Of a DNA stretch of 64,000 bases, positions 7,772 to 15,022 are shown piece by piece (the first letter of the stretch is position 1; each line of letters begins with the position of its first letter). The DNA is taken from positions 5,144,104 to 5,208,103 of the forward strand of contig NZ_KB235930.1 of the NCBI RefSeq assembly GCF_000332295.1, given 5' to 3'. The stretch is from Fortiea contorta PCC 7126 (lineage in GTDB: Bacteria > Cyanobacteriota > Cyanobacteriia > Cyanobacteriales > Nostocaceae). Under the pieces are notes generated by a model. That model saw nothing but the letters and a program-made list of their open reading frames with translations, had not been told where the DNA came from and did not search any database. The translations under genes were made by a program, and so were the position numbers.

Positions 7772-8278
7772 ATGGCTAAAACAGAAAGCGTTGACTTGTT
7801 TATTGCAATGACAGATTCTTCCGCTGGCGGGGCTGGAAATGGTGCAGTTAAAATTAAATTTGCTTGGAAGGGCAATAAAGTTGCTTATCCAGATGATATT
7901 GCAAAGCAAATAGGCGTACAGACAGCTAAAGCTAATGAGCCTGGGTTGATTTATGGCATGAATAAGCCAAGACCTGCTCGCATTTATGTTAATGTCAGCA
8001 TGGGTCAAGGCAAATCTAGAGCCTTTTTATTGTTTGCTGATCCTGGAAAATTAGGCACTTTATTAATTAAAAATTCCTTGAGAGGTAAAAAGTATCGGGG
8101 AGGAACAATAACAAGCGTTTCTCTTCCCAAAACTTCTACTAATCCAACTCGATCTAAAACCAGTAGTACAGCAGGTAAACCAGGAAGTAAGCCAGGAGCT
8201 AGACCAACAGCCAAGCCAGGAGCTAGACCAACAGCTAAACCAGGAGCTAGACCAAAACCTAGGAAACCAACAAAATAA
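7772..8278 (+). CDS. Hypothetical protein with a basic Pro-Gly-Ala-Arg repeat tail
   Basis: 168 residues. The first 115 or so form a conserved-looking domain (VDLFIAMTDSSAGGAGNGAV, FAWKGNKVAYPDDIAKQIG, SRAFLLFADPGKLGTLL). The tail holds repeats of KPGARPTA (three to four units) ending KPRKPTK. The tail is strongly basic, which suggests nucleic-acid or polyanion binding. A good ribosome site (AATAGGAG) lies 7 nt upstream. It is followed 6 bp later by the next gene in the same direction. Unknown function; I suspect a structural or DNA-binding protein of the element. Confidence 0.55.
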   Translation: MAKTESVDLFIAMTDSSAGGAGNGAVKIKFAWKGNKVAYPDDIAKQIGVQTAKANEPGLIYGMNKPRPARIYVNVSMGQGKSRAFLLFADPGKLGTLLIKNSLRGKKYRGGTITSVSLPKTSTNPTRSKTSSTAGKPGSKPGARPTAKPGARPTAKPGARPKPRKPTK

Positions 8279-8284
8279 TAACCA

Positions 8285-8938
8285 ATGATTAACTCTCAAT
8301 TGGTTTATCGGAGTGAGTACAGATGGGACTTAAAAAAAGTTGATTCTGTAATCATTCCGTACTTATTTGATAATGATGCTAACTTAATTATTTCCTTAGA
8401 AGCTAAACCACTAAAAAACTATAAAAGTAGTGGAAGAATTGAGCAAATATTGATTGATTACCCAAATAAATTAGTTGCTAGTTCACAAATTCTGCGTTTT
8501 GGTAATCAAGAGTTAACCTTTGCTCAAAGAGGAAGATTTCAGTTAGTTTTCTTTCCAAACGCATATCTTGGTAAAACTAAAATAACAATACATAAAATGT
8601 TTTTCCCTTTAAGAAAACAACAAACTACACAAGCTCAACCCACTGCTGACATCAATGTTTCTAGTACTGCTAAATCTGTCATTATTTCGGAAAAAAGTGA
8701 TGCTAGCAGATATTCGTATTTAATTAGCAATACAGGCAGTTCAAGCGTTTATTTTAAATACGTCCCAATTGGCACTAACTCTAATGACGTTACTGTCTCT
8801 GCTACTAATTACGATTTTGTATTATCAGCTAATGAGAAATTTTTAGATAGTAACGCTAGCCAAAATGCGATTGTTGGCATTTGTTCGGGATTATTGTCTA
8901 CTGCTAAGGTTAAAGTGACTGAATACCTGTATATATGA
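8285..8938 (+). CDS. Hypothetical beta-rich protein of the AT-rich cluster
   Basis: 217 residues. The N-terminal half (residues 1-112, WDLKKVDSVIIPYLFDNDAN..., LRFGNQELTFAQRGRFQLVFF) and the C-terminal half (about 120-217, with SRYSYLISNTGSSSVYFKYV) both look beta-sandwich-like. They are joined by a polar linker (QTTQAQPT). The C-terminal half resembles carbohydrate- or particle-surface beta domains in general appearance only. The stop overlaps the next start (ATGA). Unknown; possibly a structural protein. Confidence 0.5.
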   Translation: MINSQLVYRSEYRWDLKKVDSVIIPYLFDNDANLIISLEAKPLKNYKSSGRIEQILIDYPNKLVASSQILRFGNQELTFAQRGRFQLVFFPNAYLGKTKITIHKMFFPLRKQQTTQAQPTADINVSSTAKSVIISEKSDASRYSYLISNTGSSSVYFKYVPIGTNSNDVTVSATNYDFVLSANEKFLDSNASQNAIVGICSGLLSTAKVKVTEYLYI

Positions 8939-9231
8939 AATTTAATCCTAGTGCCGCTAGTTTTGTATTAGCTTTGATTTGTGCCGCTTCTGGCTGGATT
9001 ACTTGGTGGTGGAACAAATTAAAATTTGAGAGACAGCGGAGTACTCAAAATGCAGTAGCCGCTGCAGAAAAAGCTCTCAATGAGCAGCGCGATTTTAATC
9101 ATCTTGTTGGTAATCAAAAGCAGATATCAGATTGTATTGGTTATGGATTAAAAGAAATTGATTTTAGATTTGATAATATTGACAAACAATTATCTGAAAT
9201 CAAAGCTTATTTAATTCGTAACAAGGATTAA
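8935..9231 (+). CDS. Small membrane protein with coiled coil
   Basis: 98 residues. It has an N-terminal transmembrane helix (about 8-26, AASFVLALICAASGWITWWW) followed by a charged helical, coiled-coil-like region (FERQRSTQNAVAAAEKALNE) and a C-terminal helix. Coupled to the upstream gene by ATGA. The layout (one helix plus coiled coil) is seen in holin-like and in membrane-tethering proteins. Last gene of the rightward AT-rich cluster; its stop overlaps the convergent small gene at 9228-9401. Confidence 0.5.
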   Translation: MKFNPSAASFVLALICAASGWITWWWNKLKFERQRSTQNAVAAAEKALNEQRDFNHLVGNQKQISDCIGYGLKEIDFRFDNIDKQLSEIKAYLIRNKD

Positions 9232-9401
9232 CGTCTATCTCTAATTAAGTCGTTAATGGCTTTTTCCCAGCATTCTTGCTCGCTTAACTCAGGATATTTG
9301 CTTTTTATTTTGTTGGTTAGCCTTTGACAGGTATCTTTATCTCCGTTTACAAGATTTAGCAGTTTCTTTTTAGTTTCAGGATGAGCAGGAAAGGAAAACA
9401 T
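9228..9401 (-). CDS. Small conserved-looking helical protein
   Basis: A complete 57-residue gene beginning MFSFPAHPETKKKLLNLVNG and ending CWEKAINDLIRDRR. It is charged, helical and rich in Lys. The frame is clean from ATG to TAA and its stop overlaps the stop of the convergent gene. I do not recognise the family. It lies between the AT-rich cluster and the DUF2887 gene. Confidence 0.5.
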   Translation of the reverse strand: MFSFPAHPETKKKLLNLVNGDKDTCQRLTNKIKSKYPELSEQECWEKAINDLIRDRR

Positions 9402-9446
9402 ATTAATTAGGGATTAAACTATTAATCCACTATGCCGACAATTTTT

Positions 9447-10076
9447 CTAATCAACATCAGAAAATTTTCTGTCAGAAGTTGTCCTTAGCTGCTCCTGTCC
9501 TTTGTAAAGTTTTAACCTTCCACAAGACTTGTTTGGGGATTCTAGTAACTGTCGCTGTTTTGCTGCTGTGTAGATTTCTTGCTGGGTGCGATTGATTAAC
9601 TCTCTGGCAATGGTGATTGCTGTATTTTTGTCTTCGATGATTAATTTAATCGTAGCAATTCCCACGGGTAGTGATGAAGTCTCTCCTAATTCGTCGAGAT
9701 AAATCCGACTGACACGTCCGCTAGCGAAAAATTCGCTGTAATGTTTAATATCTGCTGTGTCTAGACTGCGTGTGGGATAGAGAACTACTCCTTTCCAAGG
9801 ATTTTGGGGTTTATTTTGACGCAAGTATAAGCTGATTTCGGAAAATAAGCGCAAATAAAATTCGGCGTCGGTTTGAAACTGGACTTCTACGAAGTAGATG
9901 GGGTTGTGTTCTCCTTGTGTTGGCAGAAAAACACCATCGATGCGGAATGCTGTTTGCTTGATTTCGATGGAGGAGAATTGATAAACTTCTGCGGTTTGGG
10001 GTGAGTCACCAATTAATTCAAAAAATATGCTGGGAAATTCTTGAAAAAGGCGATAAAAAATACTGTCTGTTTTCAC
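9447..10076 (-). CDS. DUF2887 / Rpn-like PD-(D/E)XK nuclease-fold protein, altered C-terminus
   Basis: 209 residues. The N-terminal 180 match the cyanobacterial DUF2887 (Rpn/transposase-like) family: FYRLFQEFPSIFFELIG, then RIDGVFLP with Asp47 and VEVQFQ with Glu64-x-Gln66 as the PD-(D/E)XK-type core, then LRLFSEISLYL. In relatives the chain normally runs on after QRQLLE with a conserved helix. Here it changes to SPNKSCGRLKLYKGQEQL and stops, so the 3' end seems truncated or replaced. It is probably a DNase-fold protein linked to mobile DNA, perhaps inactive or partly active. It lies next to the cas genes, but relatives of this family are scattered widely, so the association is likely chance. 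Confidence 0.7.
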   Translation of the reverse strand: MKTDSIFYRLFQEFPSIFFELIGDSPQTAEVYQFSSIEIKQTAFRIDGVFLPTQGEHNPIYFVEVQFQTDAEFYLRLFSEISLYLRQNKPQNPWKGVVLYPTRSLDTADIKHYSEFFASGRVSRIYLDELGETSSLPVGIATIKLIIEDKNTAITIARELINRTQQEIYTAAKQRQLLESPNKSCGRLKLYKGQEQLRTTSDRKFSDVD

Positions 10077-10140
10077 ACTAGATGGATGACGGGAATTTAG
10101 GCTTTTGTGATTCTACACCAAGAAGCGATCAAGTCAGATA

Positions 10141-10419
10141 TTAAATTATGGTCGAGCCGGGAATTTCTGTGACGGGTGGCTCTCCCCAGGTTTCAATTTG
10201 GTTTAAGGTGTGACGGCTGAGGGGATAAAATCTCAGGCTATCTTCTGATGGTTTGATTTGTTTGCGGAGTCTTTTTTTTAGTTCTTTATATTTAGTTTGA
10301 TCGAGAATACATTCAAACACTGAATATTGCACTCGTTGACCATAACCTGTTAATAAATCTGAGACTTTCTTTCTTCTTTTATCGCATGGTATGTCATATA
10401 CTACCACATAAAATAACAT
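10141..10419 (-). CDS. cas2: CRISPR-associated endonuclease Cas2
   Basis: 92 residues, normal Cas2 length. The first strand FYVVVYDIPCDKRRKKVSDL carries the conserved Asp after the VVYD strand. VQYSVFECILDQTKYKELKK and LRFYPLSRHTL complete the ferredoxin-like fold. Cas2 dimers bridge two Cas1 dimers in the spacer-integration complex. The gene starts 3 bp downstream of cas1, so the two are one transcript, running away from the array. Intact. Confidence 0.93.
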   Translation of the reverse strand: MLFYVVVYDIPCDKRRKKVSDLLTGYGQRVQYSVFECILDQTKYKELKKRLRKQIKPSEDSLRFYPLSRHTLNQIETWGEPPVTEIPGSTII

Positions 10420-10422
10420 GAT

Positions 10423-11415
10423 TTAGCGAATTTGATAAGGCTGATATGTTTGGTTTGGTTGATAAACAAAGTTTTTAAAAGCTTTTATTTGTTGAGTCAT
10501 TAAATCCCAGCGTGGTTGCTGTTCTCCGGTGCTGTCTTGCACTGATTCTTCTAAACGCTGGAGGAAATATTTAATGTATTTTTGGCGTCCGGAGTTATTC
10601 AAATAACAACCGCCGTCGTGATATTCAAAATCTGCTTGGGTATTGATGACTTTGGTATTCACTAACCACAAAACTAAAGAATCAATTATGGGGGAGCGAA
10701 ATTCTTCAATTAAATCGGAAGCTAAAGCCGCGTGACGTTCTGTACCTTGATGCAAACAAGCGTGGTAAGGGTCTAAACCTTGGAGTTCAATGAGTGTGAG
10801 TAAATGATTCCATAAAATTTGATATCCAAAACTCAACATAGCGTTGACTGGATTTCCGGGAGGACGACGAGTGCGAGCTAAAAAGATAAATTCGGGATTA
10901 TTTAAACACTCACCAAAAGCAGAAAAATATTGAGCAGCGCCAGCACCTTCTAAACCCATTAAACGTTCTATTGTTTCTGCTTCTCCGGCTTTTTGTACTA
11001 ATACTTCTAAACTTTTAATAGCGATTTCTGTAGTTTGTGAGGGGTGACGCCGCTGTTGTCGTTGTAAAAAGGTGCGACTATTTTTAAGTTTACCTTGGAC
11101 AATTTTTCTAGCTACTAATAAACGTTCATCTGCTGTTAATTGTTGTTGATAGCGGGATAATTGCCGATATCCTCTAGTAATGGGAATTAGTCGCCCATAA
11201 CAATATCCCATGCGAGATAAATAAGCAATGGGGATATCTCGCCACAAACAAGTGCGAATTGCTTGGGTAGTGATTTGCGATTTACCAAAGATGAGGATTT
11301 GTTCTAGAAAAGGTAATTGCACTTCACCGTGGACTGTTTCTCCTTGTTTAATAATTAAGTTTTCACCTTTGAGAGTGATGTAACAACCTTGTCGAGAAAC
11401 ATAAAGTGTCCGCAT
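10423..11415 (-). CDS. cas1: CRISPR-associated integrase Cas1
   Basis: 330 residues with the two-domain Cas1 layout: an N-terminal beta domain (1-80, LYVSRQGCYITLKGENL) and a helical catalytic domain. Metal ligands can be placed at Glu156 (LMGLEGAGAAQYF), His222 (ACLHQGTERH) and Glu237/Glu238 (LASDLIEEFR). Cas1 inserts new spacers at the leader end of the array at 12083. The adaptation genes run leftward while the array and effector genes run rightward, so adaptation is a separate transcript. No reverse-transcriptase fusion is present. Confidence 0.95.
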   Translation of the reverse strand: MRTLYVSRQGCYITLKGENLIIKQGETVHGEVQLPFLEQILIFGKSQITTQAIRTCLWRDIPIAYLSRMGYCYGRLIPITRGYRQLSRYQQQLTADERLLVARKIVQGKLKNSRTFLQRQQRRHPSQTTEIAIKSLEVLVQKAGEAETIERLMGLEGAGAAQYFSAFGECLNNPEFIFLARTRRPPGNPVNAMLSFGYQILWNHLLTLIELQGLDPYHACLHQGTERHAALASDLIEEFRSPIIDSLVLWLVNTKVINTQADFEYHDGGCYLNNSGRQKYIKYFLQRLEESVQDSTGEQQPRWDLMTQQIKAFKNFVYQPNQTYQPYQIR

Positions 11416-11417
11416 AT

Positions 11418-11687
11418 TTATTTGGTATTTTTATTTTTTTTCGTGAGTTGAGATTGTTGCTCAATGACTTGGGCGAGTAAAGTTTTAATTTGGGATGGTT
11501 GTAAAAAATTGATGATTGCATCACCGGCTGTGGCGTTGACAAAACTAGCGATCGTTACCAGGATGGTGTTGATAATTACCGCTGCTAGTCCTAGAGGTGC
11601 AATTAATAAAATGATTAAAGTAACTGTGCCGTTGAGTAAGGCTACGGAAAGATTGCGAACTAAAGCGGCGCGGGAAGAGATATACAT
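11418..11687 (-). CDS. Csx18-like CRISPR-associated small membrane protein
   Basis: 89 residues from the ATG at 11687 (MYISSRAALVRNLSVALLNG). An upstream in-frame Met at 11780 would add a polar, unlikely leader. There are two hydrophobic helices (LNGTVTLIILLIAPLGLAAV and IINTILVTIASFV) and a charged Gln/Lys tail. The position, 2 bp before cas1, and the residue pattern match what I remember of Csx18, a small membrane protein found beside cyanobacterial type III loci. Its role is not established; a membrane-linked accessory role is inferred. Confidence 0.65.
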   Translation of the reverse strand: MYISSRAALVRNLSVALLNGTVTLIILLIAPLGLAAVIINTILVTIASFVNATAGDAIINFLQPSQIKTLLAQVIEQQSQLTKKNKNTK

Positions 11688-11787
11688 ATATATATAGGTT
11701 TGGTTTGGAGAAATTATTTGTGTAAGAGGGGAACGGGGAAGAAGATTCGGTAACGTGTGCGGACTTTTTTCAAAAATCAAATAGGAG

Positions 11788-12082
11788 TTTTATATCTATA
11801 TTTCTATTTACACAAGTAATTTTACAAAACCGGACTGTGATACGTGGTGATGATTTACGCCAGGGTGGGGAAATTGGGTATTGGGTATTGGGTATTAATT
11901 TTTGCGGCGGTGTCGGTGAAAGTTGCAAAGGCTGATTTTGTCGTTTACCCGGCCGATGTCTTTCTGTGTCAGGGTTTGAGGGTTGTTAGATGTCTGTTTT
12001 TGTAGCGAGTTGGGTTTGATTGTTTCACCCCGTCGCAAATGGCAGCTGGACATCAGGCGAGATAAGGGGTTTAATATGAGGG
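11788..12082 (+). promoter_or_regulatory. CRISPR leader region
   Basis: A non-coding stretch of about 295 bp between the Csx18-like gene and the first repeat. It includes a triplicated GGGTATT heptamer near 11875-11897 and an AT-rich patch TTTAATATGAG right before repeat 1. The repeats at this end are perfect while the far end is degenerate, so this is the leader: it should hold the array promoter and the Cas1-Cas2 integration signal. Confidence 0.7.
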
Positions 12083-13790
12083 GTCGCTTTTCTTTGGAGA
12101 AGCGGAATTAATGGAAACTTTGAGTATATGGAACCCCGGATACCTAACTCGGTGCGGATTTCCTCGTCGCTTTTCTTTGGAGAAGCGGAATTAATGGAAA
12201 CGCTAGGATTGTGGGGAAGCCAGAGCCGACAGCCACGTCGCTTTTCTTTGGAGAAGCGGAATTAATGGAAACTACACCAATCTTTGCTGATAGTATGCTA
12301 ACGCTTTGTCTAGTCGCTTTTCTTTGGAGAAGCGGAATTAATGGAAACTATCAGCTTGTACAGGTCTGACTGATAACTTAGGGCTGATGCTGTCGCTTTT
12401 CTTTGGAGAAGCGGAATTAATGGAAACTGTAGTAGTAAATACTTGGGTCGGCTGGAAAGTTGCGTCGCTTTTCTTTGGAGAAGCGGAATTAATGGAAACT
12501 TTTACCAGTCACACCACCGGGGGCGGCAATAGTTACTGTGTCGCTTTTCTTTGGAGAAGCGGAATTAATGGAAACATATAATATTTTGCCATTACCCATA
12601 GGTAGAATAACAGTTTTAGGTCGCTTTTCTTTGGAGAAGCGGAATTAATGGAAACTTTACCCATACGCCGTAGCTGGTGTCTGAACAGTTGTCGCTTTTC
12701 TTTGGAGAAGCGGAATTAATGGAAACTACGCCCAAGCCTGTCAACACGGGTAACTATAACCTCACTAACGTCGCTTTTCTTTGGAGAAGCGGAATTAATG
12801 GAAACACCCCTTTTGTATTATTTGTTTCAACCCAAATAACTTTGTTAGTCGCTTTTCTTTGGAGAAGCGGAATTAATGGAAACACATCGGTTAACTTTAG
12901 TTGACTTAGCCTAGTCTCGTCGCGTCGCTTTTCTTTGGAGAAGCGGAATTAATGGAAACGTTCTTCAAGTCGCCGATGCTCGACTACGGCTATGACGTGT
13001 CGGGTCGCTTTTCTTTGGAGAAGCGGAATTAATGGAAACCTACCCTTACAAGTTCGAGGTAGTGTACGAGGCTATCCGCGTCGCTTTTCTTTGGAGAAGC
13101 GGAATTAATGGAAACATTAGTTTTCCATTGCATGATGTTAACGGAGGTGAGTTCACGTCGCTTTTCTTTGGAGAAGCGGAATTAATGGAAACCTTATTAG
13201 CACTGTGAACAATAGTACAGGCATTGTATGTCGCTTTTCTTTGGAGAAGCGGAATTAATGGAAACAGAAACACATCGGCAAGCTCAAGCCGAACTTGAAG
13301 TATACATAGTCGCTTTTCTTTGGAGAAGCGGAATTAATGGAAACTTGTTGCTCACTTTAGTTGTTGTTGCTCACTTTAGTCGCTTTTCTTTGGAGAAGCG
13401 GAATTAATGGAAACGCAACGGAAGCACAGCCCCCGTGAGAAGACCTGTCGCTTTTCTTTGGAGAAGCGGAATTAATGGAAACTCAATAATTCTCAGGCTG
13501 ACTCTTTATCACCTAAAGAAGTGAGGTCGCTTTTCTTTGGAGAAGCGGAATTAATGGAAACTTGGTAAAGGGCGCTACAGTGTTGCTCACATATATATCT
13601 GGTCGCTTTTCTTTGGAGAAGCGGAATTAATGGAAACTACCCGTTGCCCTGCTTAACTAACTTAATAACTCGTCGCTTTTCTTTGGAGAAGCGGAATTAA
13701 TGGAAACATAATATCGTATTCCCTACTTATTACCCCGAGCTATCCGGCAAACGGGTCGCTTTTCTTTGCAGAAGCGGAATTAATGAAAAC
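12083..13790 (+). CRISPR. CRISPR array, 23 repeats of 36 bp, 22 spacers
   Basis: The repeat is 36 bp, beginning GTCGCTTTTCTTTGG and ending GCGGAATTAATGGAAAC. It contains the inverted pair CGCTTTTC / GAGAAGCG that can fold in the RNA. I placed starts at 12083, 12166, 12237, 12313, 12392, 12464, 12540, 12620, 12691, 12770, 12848, 12924, 13004, 13080, 13157, 13230, 13309, 13379, 13447, 13526, 13602, 13672 and 13755. Spacers range from 32 to 47 bp, wide as in type III arrays. The last repeat has two substitutions (positions 15 and 32), marking the old, leader-distal end. The ATGGAAAC 3' end should give the usual 8-nt 5' handle, so the transcript is rightward. Processing needs a Cas6 that is not in this window. 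Confidence 0.98.
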
Positions 13791-14043
13791 GCGGATAGGG
13801 GTACAACATGTTGCATTAGTGTCAACTTAACGCGAAACCCTTGTCCCGCCTCAGAATGAATTCTGAGTCTCATAGCTTAAGTCATCTCAAGATGACTAAA
13901 AATGCTCACAAATCCCTAGTCTACTTCAGTAGACTTCAGCTATTAGCCTGGGAATTCATTCCCAGGCGGGTATGAAAGCCAAGCATTTAAGCAATCTGTG
14001 GCTTAAGTTGACACCAATAAACATGTTGTGTCCCTACACGGAT
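13791..14043. mobile_element. Hairpin-rich MITE-like element abutting the array
   Basis: Bounded by imperfect inverted repeats that extend outward: ATTAGTGTCAACTTAA at 13815-13830 faces TTAAGTTGACACCAAT at 14003-14018, and the outer TACAACATGTTGC faces ACATGTTGTGTCCC. Inside are four short perfect stem-loops (TCAGAATGAATTCTGA, AGTCATCTCAAGATGACT, AGTCTACTTCAGTAGACT, CCTGGGAATTCATTCCCAGG). No open frame is present. It begins at the first base after the last repeat. The same inner terminus (GGTGTCAACTTAACG) recurs near 44331. Confidence 0.65.
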
Positions 14044-14119
14044 AATTTATTTCAATACTCATAATCTATAAAAACCATAAAAATGATGCGCTACCAAGAT
14101 AGACACATTTTTATGGTTT

Positions 14120-14300
14120 TTTTACTTGCTGAATCTACTGAAATCAATAAGCAAACCCCAGTTTGAGAAAGCAAAATGCTCTTTTACTTGCTGAATCTAC
14201 TGAAATTAATAAACAAACCCCAGTTTGAGAAAGCAAAATGCCTTTTTACTTGCTGAATGTACTGAAATCAATCACCAAACCCCAGTTTGAGAAAGCAATT
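14120..14300. repeat. Three 62-bp tandem repeats between array and effector operon
   Basis: Units start at 14120, 14182 and 14244 with TTTTACTTGCTGAAT and end with GAGAAAGCAAAATGC; the third is cut short at GAGAAAGCAA. Each unit contains the small stem CAAAC-CCCA-GTTTG and differs from the others at only a few positions. No protein frame is conserved through the units. They lie upstream of the cas operon promoter and downstream of the array. They could be binding sites or a small-RNA gene. Confidence 0.8.
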
Positions 14301-14459
14301 ATAGATTTTCACTAAACAAACACAACTAAACATAACTATATTTTTCCCGCGCCCCAACGCCCCAAGCCCATAAAGTTCGTCATTTGTGTCCAACTACTTT
14401 AGGGTTTTATTGCTTAACACAAATTAGAAAAAAATGCCATTTATTTTGCAAAATAGGGG

Positions 14460-14488
14460 TTGACAAGTATAAATTTATACTTTACATT
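14460..14488 (+). promoter_or_regulatory. Promoter with palindromic operator for the effector operon
   Basis: TTGACA (14460-14465) and TACATT (14483-14488) are separated by exactly 17 bp, a good sigma-70-type promoter. The spacer is almost entirely an 18-bp perfect palindrome, AAGTATAAATTTATACTT (14465-14482). A dimeric repressor bound there would block RNA polymerase. Confidence 0.6.
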
Positions 14489-14497
14489 AATTAATAA

Positions 14498-14539
14498 GAA
14501 AGGCGATCGCCCTCTGCCAAGAAACTGCGATCGCCTTTC
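14498..14539 (+). promoter_or_regulatory. 5' leader hairpin built from two HIP1 sites
   Basis: GAAAGGCGATCGC (14498-14510) faces GCGATCGCCTTTC (14527-14539), a perfect 13-bp stem in the untranslated leader 32 bp before the first start codon. It could act as an attenuator or stabilise the transcript. Confidence 0.45.
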
Positions 14540-14570
14540 CCTAAACCCCCCATTATGGGAGATAAATACA

Positions 14571-14870
14571 ATGATGACACAAGTAGAAAAGTTTGTAGAA
14601 AATCAAGACTTCGCCCCATCACAATTTCAACAATACCTAGGTGGCGAAAACTTAAATACACCCCCTCTCAAGCAACCCGTTGAAAATACATTACCCAACA
14701 GAGAACGGATTAAACATATACTCATCGGTTCACCAAAAGCCGTTAGGAGCACAATTCATTATTTGCAAATAATTGGCTACGCCAGCGTGGGAGACTGGAG
14801 TCCACTGCTACCAACCGAGAACTCAGGCGAAGTGATGAGTATTTTAATCCGCCAAATCTTAATCCCATAA
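14571..14870 (+). CDS. Conserved cyanobacterial small protein of unknown function
   Basis: 99 residues from ATG 14571 (a second ATG follows at once). The C-terminal half, with HYLQIIGYASVGDWSPLLPT and EVMSILIRQILIP, matches a small family common in cyanobacteria whose role I do not know. The gene has its own promoter and leader hairpin. It is followed by a terminator before cas10, so it may be transcribed apart from, or partly read through into, the effector operon. Nothing shows that it works in CRISPR immunity. Confidence 0.75.
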   Translation: MMTQVEKFVENQDFAPSQFQQYLGGENLNTPPLKQPVENTLPNRERIKHILIGSPKAVRSTIHYLQIIGYASVGDWSPLLPTENSGEVMSILIRQILIP

Positions 14871-14888
14871 CCAACTGAACCAAACAGC

Positions 14889-14920
14889 ACCCCGACTTTT
14901 CCCACAAGCCGGGGTTTTTT
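14889..14920 (+). terminator. Rho-independent terminator
   Basis: Stem ACCCCGAC / GCCGGGGT (14889-14896 and 14908-14915; one mismatch) followed by TTTTT. It lies 20 bp after the preceding stop codon. It separates that gene from cas10, or attenuates read-through into it. Confidence 0.75.
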
Positions 14921-15022
14921 AGCGTCCCCATCACCAACTTTATTACAAAGTGTAAATACTGAATAAAAGTTAGAATTTGAACTGTAGGTTAAACAAGACC
15001 ATATCAAGGAAACAATGTAATA

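Noticed and set aside
9447..10076. DUF2887 gene as a new CRISPR accessory nuclease
   Set aside because: The family is scattered throughout cyanobacterial genomes; adjacency to cas2 is most likely chance and its C-terminus is damaged.
12387..13273. Open frames on both strands with repeated peptides such as LFFGEAELMET and FPLIPLLQRKAT
   Set aside because: They are translations of the CRISPR repeat; not genes.
14120..14300. A second, small CRISPR array
   Set aside because: The entire 62-bp unit repeats without unique spacers.
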